Assembly: GCF_023702715.1 (NCBI RefSeq) | Contig: NZ_CP098480.1 | Location: 2,046,001 to 2,110,000 of the forward strand | Source of the DNA: Acinetobacter sp. C32I | GTDB taxonomy: Bacteria > Pseudomonadota > Gammaproteobacteria > Pseudomonadales > Moraxellaceae | DNA: 64,000 bases | Reading direction: 5' to 3' | In this document: piece by piece, positions 57,843 to 64,000 of the stretch | Position numbering within the stretch: the first letter of the stretch is position 1 | Layout: every line of letters starts with the position of its first letter | The notes under the pieces: generated by a model | Databases searched by the model: none | Seen by the model: only the letters and a program-made list of their open reading frames with translations | Told to the model about the DNA's origin: nothing | Translations under genes and position numbers: made by a program

Positions 57843-58898
57843 ATGGATAAAAGCAAACCAATTTTGGTCACTGGCGCGACGGGTTATATTGCAGGCTGGA
57901 TTATTGAACGTCTGTTGAATCAAGGCTATACAGTTCATGCCACAGTGCGTGACCCATCGAAGAAAAATAAGATTCAGCATTTATATGATCTGGCAGATCA
58001 ATCTTCTGGGAAGATTGAATTTTTTAAAGCAGATTTGCTTGAACCGCGTTCATTTGATGATGCAATGCAAGATTGTGAAATCGTGATTCATACCGCATCT
58101 CCATTTGTAGTAACGAATTACAAAGATGCCGTCAAAGACATTATTGAGCCTGCGGTGAAAGGCACAGAAAACGTATTAGACAGCGTCAATCGCACTGAAT
58201 CGGTCAAACGTGTGGTGCTGACATCAAGCATTGCTTCAACCTATGGCGATGCAGTTGAGATTCAAAATACCGCCAATAATGAATTTGATGAGAGCCATTG
58301 GAACAATACCAGTAGTGAAACCCATCAGCCCTACCCTTATTCAAAAGTTGCTGCTGAGCGCAAAGCATGGGAAATGGCTGAACAACAAAGTCGTTGGGAT
58401 TTAGTCTGTATTAATCCCGCCTTAGTGATGGGGCCTTCCCTCACCGATGCGAGCCAGTCAGGTAGTATTGAAGTATTACAACAGTTTGGTAATGGCACCA
58501 CCTTATTTGGTGTACCGCCGATGTGGAATGGTATTGTCGATGTACGTGATGTTGCCGATGCGCATGTGGCGGCAGCACTGAATCCACAAGCACAAGGCCG
58601 TTATATCATTTGTGGTGGCACACTGAGCTTATTGGATATGGGTAAAGCACTCACACAAAAGTTTGGTTATAAGTTTCCGTTCCCACACTTTACTGTGCCA
58701 AAGACCGCCTTTGCTTTTGTGGCGCCTGTTCTCGGACATTCACGTGAGTTTGTAAAATTGAATATGGGCTATCCAATTTATTTTAATGCGCAACGTAGCG
58801 TCAAAGAACTCGGCATTGAATATCGCGATGTGCGTGAGAGTGTCTGTGAGCATTTCCAGCAATTGCTGGATGACGGTATTGTAAAAAAATATATTTAA
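57843..58898 (+). CDS. NAD(P)-dependent aldehyde/ketone reductase (dihydroflavonol reductase-like extended SDR)
   Basis: 351 aa from ATG 57843, with GTGGAA 8 nt upstream; a GTG start four codons earlier is less likely. VTGATGYIAGWIIERLL nucleotide motif, ATVRDPSKKNKI, catalytic Ser in TSSIAST, and YPYSKVAAERKAWE (YxxxK). The DFR/cinnamoyl-CoA reductase-like subfamily reduces diverse aldehydes; the substrate is not readable. Stands alone, followed by a strong terminator. Confidence 0.85.
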   Translation: MDKSKPILVTGATGYIAGWIIERLLNQGYTVHATVRDPSKKNKIQHLYDLADQSSGKIEFFKADLLEPRSFDDAMQDCEIVIHTASPFVVTNYKDAVKDIIEPAVKGTENVLDSVNRTESVKRVVLTSSIASTYGDAVEIQNTANNEFDESHWNNTSSETHQPYPYSKVAAERKAWEMAEQQSRWDLVCINPALVMGPSLTDASQSGSIEVLQQFGNGTTLFGVPPMWNGIVDVRDVADAHVAAALNPQAQGRYIICGGTLSLLDMGKALTQKFGYKFPFPHFTVPKTAFAFVAPVLGHSREFVKLNMGYPIYFNAQRSVKELGIEYRDVRESVCEHFQQLLDDGIVKKYI

Positions 58899-58904
58899 TA
58901 CAAG

Positions 58905-58934
58905 AAAAAAGGCGGCATAAATGCCGCCTTTTTT
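58905..58934 (+). terminator. Bidirectional intrinsic terminator
   Basis: AAAAAAGGCGGCA / TGCCGCCTTTTTT with TAAA loop, between the reductase gene and converging ligA. Confidence 0.93.
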
Positions 58935-58969
58935 ATCAGTTCATACTGACTCAAAATTTAAATAAAGAA

Positions 58970-60997
<2,028 letters not shown>

Positions 60998-61013
60998 TTA
61001 AATTTCACCATAT

Positions 61014-61035
61014 AAAAGGGCGGAAAAACCGCCCT
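61014..61035 (-). terminator. Weak hairpin between zipA and ligA
   Basis: AGGGCGG / CCGCCCT with TTTTT loop and only a short T-run on the minus strand. May attenuate ligA relative to zipA. Confidence 0.5.
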
Positions 61036-61068
61036 ATAATTTTTACTAAATTTATTATAAAAGATTCA

Positions 61069-62073
61069 TTAGACGGTTGCTTGATTTGGACGATAATCAA
61101 TCACATGATGACGCCAATGTTCTTTCAACTGCGGCGTAAACTCTAAATTGTTTTCATCATAGACTTTACCATCGACTTCACGTGCAATTAAGCCTGCAAT
61201 ACTGGTCATCATGTCATAACCTGTAACCGCTTTACTATTTGGTAAAGCCAAGAAGAATGCAAGACCTTGCACCTGCTCGCCCGATAAAGTTTCCAAATCA
61301 AAACCTGCAGGACCATTATCCGTCATACGCAGCACAGAGAACATCAAGGCACTTGGCTCATCAGTGTTTTCATAACGATGGAAACACGACATTTCACCGA
61401 AACGTAGGCCGTATTTCAATAACACTTTGAGTGCTTTATCACCCGATAAGGCACGACGTGGATTCGGATAAACATTCAGGGCAATGATCTGCTCTGCGGT
61501 TGCTAAAGCACTTTCATCATCATAGCGTTGCTGTTCATGTAAATGCACATCCAGAATATTACTTTCGCCATCAAACTCTTCAATCGCGACGGTTTCAATA
61601 TTTGGATTTAAACTAAGCTCAGCTTCCGCTTTGCTTTCCTCTGCTTTCTCTGTAGCTTCTACATTTTCAGAGACGATTGTTGTTTCTGCTTCGGCTGCGA
61701 CTGTCTCATCTTTTTGAGCCGCTTCGACCTCTGCTACAGCTTCAACCACCTCATCTGCTTTAGCAGTTTGTTCGATTTCCGTCGTTTTTGTTTCAACACC
61801 AGCCGCTTCAACTGTTTGCTCTGCCACAGGCTCCGATACAATTGCTTCAGTATTTAAACTTGGCTCAACACGCTCAGTTGTGGCCACTACTTCATTTTGT
61901 AAAAGCTGGTCACGTACGTGACGTGGGATCACAGGTTGCTGACTTTCAGGATTAATATGTAAATCTGCTTCTAATGACGGCTCAACTGGTTTTGGTTTTC
62001 TTAAAATCATGATTAAACCAACGAGCATAATCGCAACGGCGGCAACAATGCCTATTATTGTATTCATTTCCAT
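61069..62073 (-). CDS. zipA: Cell division protein ZipA
   Basis: 334 aa from ATG 62073 (GGAG 8 nt upstream), 1 bp after the smc stop. N-terminal membrane anchor (IIGIVAAVAIMLVGLIMILRKP), then a long acidic Glu/Ala/Val-rich linker (about 45-175). The C-terminal FtsZ-binding domain runs from about 190 (IIALNVYPNPRRALSGDKALKVLLKYGL). Anchors FtsZ at the division site. smc-zipA-ligA order is known in relatives. Confidence 0.9.
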   Translation of the reverse strand: MEMNTIIGIVAAVAIMLVGLIMILRKPKPVEPSLEADLHINPESQQPVIPRHVRDQLLQNEVVATTERVEPSLNTEAIVSEPVAEQTVEAAGVETKTTEIEQTAKADEVVEAVAEVEAAQKDETVAAEAETTIVSENVEATEKAEESKAEAELSLNPNIETVAIEEFDGESNILDVHLHEQQRYDDESALATAEQIIALNVYPNPRRALSGDKALKVLLKYGLRFGEMSCFHRYENTDEPSALMFSVLRMTDNGPAGFDLETLSGEQVQGLAFFLALPNSKAVTGYDMMTSIAGLIAREVDGKVYDENNLEFTPQLKEHWRHHVIDYRPNQATV

Positions 62074-62074
62074 A

Positions 62075-64000
62075 CTAAGACTCCGCAACTAACCCGTATT
62101 CTTTTGCCTGTTCTAAATCGACAGTCACTAATTTTGATGTACCTGGCTCTGGCATGGTGACTCCAAGTAAATCAGTTGCCATTGTCATCGCCAATTTATT
62201 ATGTGTAATGTAAATGAATTGCACTTGTTCAGAAAGCTCTTTTACCAAATTACAATACCGTTGTACATTGGCATCATCAAGTGGCGCATCAACTTCGTCC
62301 AGTACGCAGAACGGTGCAGGGTTCAATCTAAAGATTGCAAACACCAAAGCCAAAGCGGTTAGGGTCTTTTCACCACCTGAAAGCAAAGCCAAGGAACTGT
62401 TACGCTTGCCGGGTGGGCGTGCCATCAGTTTGACCCCAGACTGCCAATCATCTTCAAGGCTTAAAGTTGCTTCACCACCACCAAACACCTTTGGAAACAG
62501 CAGTTGCAACTCTTGATTGACCTGATCAAAAGTCGTCATAAACAGTTTACGGGTTTCCTGATCAATGCTTTTCATCGCGTCTTTGAGCTGATCAACCGTA
62601 TTTTGTAGATCCTGCATCTGGTGACTCAACTCATCAAAACGTTGCGACACTTCCTCATATTCCAATGAAGCCGCCAAATTGACTGCACCGATTTTTTCGA
62701 ATTGCTGCTGGGCTTTTTCCAGTTTCTGCTGGTGATCTTTAATTTCAATTGAAAGATCAGATAACGCTTCCGCATTAAGTTCTTTCAACTGTTCCAGATA
62801 ATGTTCACGATCTGATTTCGCCGCTTGCCAAGCCAAACGCTTTTGTTCCAACTGCTCGCGCACCTGCTCATCTTTCTGTTGAGCTTGATGGCGTTGTTCC
62901 GTCAGTTGCTGTTGTTTCTCTTGCACTTGATTCAGTTCAAGTTGCCATTCATTCCAGGTTTTTTGCAGCTTTTCAGTTTGCTGAAATTGCTCGTGGAATT
63001 GCGACTCTAAATTCGGTAGTTCAAGCTGAATTGGGTCAACAAATTTCTTGGCCTGCTCAATTTGTTCGATGATTTGACGATACTGCGTTTTCAGGAACGA
63101 GATATCTTTTTCCAATAACTCAATTTGTTGATTGGCTTGTGAGGTCTGGCGACGTAAAGCTTCACGTTGCTGCTGTTGTTGACTCAACTGCTGTTGTTGC
63201 TCATCCAACTGTTCATTCAAGTTTTCAACCTGAAATTGCAAAGTTTTATAATTCGGCAATACAGCTTCTAATTTGATTGCTAATGCATGCAGATCAATTT
63301 CTAGATCATCACGCTGCATGGCATCTTCTTCAAGCTGTAGATCAAGCTGTTTCAGTTGATCGGCCAATTGCTGTTGCTGCAACACAAAGGCCTGTGCTGT
63401 ACTTTGCAGTTTGGCAATTTGCACATCCAGCTGTTGCAGCTCTTTTTGCTTTTGCTTCAGACTTTGCTGTTGTTGCTGCAAACGCTGTTGCTGCTGTTGC
63501 AAGGTTTCCTGCAATTGAGAAAACTGATGTTCCAAGTCAAGCAACTGCGGTTGTTTTTGTGCCAGTTGCTGTTCAATTTCCTCTAAACGGACTTGATGAC
63601 TGAGCATGCCCTGTGCCGTTTGACTGTCTTCATCATAATGCAGCGCAATCACCCAATCGGCACCAACATGATAACCATCAAGCGTTAAAATGGATTGTGC
63701 GTGCTGGAGATCCGCTTGACGTTCCAACGCAATCGCTAAATTCTCTGCAACGGCTACATTTGCCCAGAGTGAAGATTGGGGGGCTTCGATCCAATCACTC
63801 AAACAAGTCAGCTCTGCAACTTGAACAAGCTGCTGTGGTGATGATTTTAACTGTCGTGCAATCCCCTCTTGGAAGGCTTGCCCATTCTCAAGCAACTGCG
63901 CTTGTAGCCACTTGGCCAAGAACTTCTCAATAATGTTTGCATGCGCTTTAGCTTGAGCACTTAAACGTAGGCTTTGCATCAATCGAACTGCATTTTGATC
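62075..64000 (-). CDS. smc: Chromosome segregation protein Smc (5' partial)
   Basis: The frame is open to the right edge, so the N-terminal head and first coil are outside the window. Visible are the end of the hinge (GYHVGADWVIAL), a Gln-rich antiparallel coiled coil of about 350 residues, and the C-terminal head. The head has the ABC signature LSGGEKTLTALALVFAIF and Walker B FCVLDEVDAPLDD. Works with ScpA-ScpB, encoded 40 kb away in this window. Confidence 0.95.
   Translation of the reverse strand, partial: DQNAVRLMQSLRLSAQAKAHANIIEKFLAKWLQAQLLENGQAFQEGIARQLKSSPQQLVQVAELTCLSDWIEAPQSSLWANVAVAENLAIALERQADLQHAQSILTLDGYHVGADWVIALHYDEDSQTAQGMLSHQVRLEEIEQQLAQKQPQLLDLEHQFSQLQETLQQQQQRLQQQQQSLKQKQKELQQLDVQIAKLQSTAQAFVLQQQQLADQLKQLDLQLEEDAMQRDDLEIDLHALAIKLEAVLPNYKTLQFQVENLNEQLDEQQQQLSQQQQQREALRRQTSQANQQIELLEKDISFLKTQYRQIIEQIEQAKKFVDPIQLELPNLESQFHEQFQQTEKLQKTWNEWQLELNQVQEKQQQLTEQRHQAQQKDEQVREQLEQKRLAWQAAKSDREHYLEQLKELNAEALSDLSIEIKDHQQKLEKAQQQFEKIGAVNLAASLEYEEVSQRFDELSHQMQDLQNTVDQLKDAMKSIDQETRKLFMTTFDQVNQELQLLFPKVFGGGEATLSLEDDWQSGVKLMARPPGKRNSSLALLSGGEKTLTALALVFAIFRLNPAPFCVLDEVDAPLDDANVQRYCNLVKELSEQVQFIYITHNKLAMTMATDLLGVTMPEPGTSKLVTVDLEQAKEYGLVAES

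Noticed and set aside
63100..63600. Tandem-like CAA/TTG repeats as a DNA repeat array
   Set aside because: Explained by Gln-rich heptads of the Smc coiled coil; there is no exact periodic unit.
62825..63603. Plus-strand frames of 61-108 aa opposite smc
   Set aside because: They are complements of the CAA/CAG-rich coiled-coil codons of Smc and have Leu-rich nonsense composition.

Overview
This window reads as a chromosomal segment of an Acinetobacter-like gammaproteobacterium. The evidence is the Moraxellaceae-style gene neighbourhoods (hemA/lolB/ispE/prs/rplY/pth, smc-zipA-ligA, scpA-scpB-rluB), Smc-ScpAB in place of MukBEF, a ben cluster whose proteins closely resemble those of Acinetobacter benzoate degradation, and moderately AT-rich DNA. 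The species cannot be fixed from sequence alone. I see no insertion sequence, prophage or CRISPR array. Both window ends cut genes: dnaG on the left lacks its 5' end and smc on the right lacks its N-terminal half.

Layout. 0-24.5 kb is mostly housekeeping: dnaG, hemA, an exported TPR protein, lolB, ispE, four identical tRNA-Gln(TTG) genes, prs, rplY, pth, panD, a cNMP-fold/patatin fusion, an unknown gene pair, ribB behind an FMN riboswitch, a HAD phosphatase, thiD, a Kbp-like LysM protein, a compact fatty-acid block (fabD-fabG-acpP without plsX or fabH), rpmF-yceD, epmC, a yciO-type gene, a GNAT gene, and scpA-scpB-rluB.

24.5-40 kb holds two divergent operons that look like one uptake machine. 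Leftward are two tandem peptide-binding proteins, an exported M3 metallopeptidase, two permeases and a fused double ATPase. Rightward are a TonB-dependent outer-membrane receptor and its own TonB-ExbB-ExbD-ExbD. The 647-bp divergent region carries a perfect -24/-12 (sigma54) promoter match facing the receptor, a near match facing the binding-protein operon, and a 13-bp perfect inverted repeat between them. My inference is nitrogen-regulated capture, periplasmic cleavage and import of oligopeptides or peptide conjugates. This is the best candidate for an undescribed system.

40-47.5 kb is biotin synthesis (bioH, then bioA-bioF-bioC-unknown membrane protein-bioD). Two diverged copies of an intergenic stem-loop repeat lie in opposite orientation around bioA-bioD. 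A small gene next to bioH is broken by one in-frame stop, and an exported single-Cys peroxiredoxin follows.

47.5-57 kb is benzoate catabolism: BenM-type regulator, benABCD, permease benE, MFS transporter benK and porin benP. BenM-like operator sequences lie in the benM-benA gap and upstream of benK. No cat genes follow within the window. 57-64 kb holds a ferritin-like Bfr lacking the heme Met, an NAD(P)-dependent reductase, and the ligA-zipA-smc operon.
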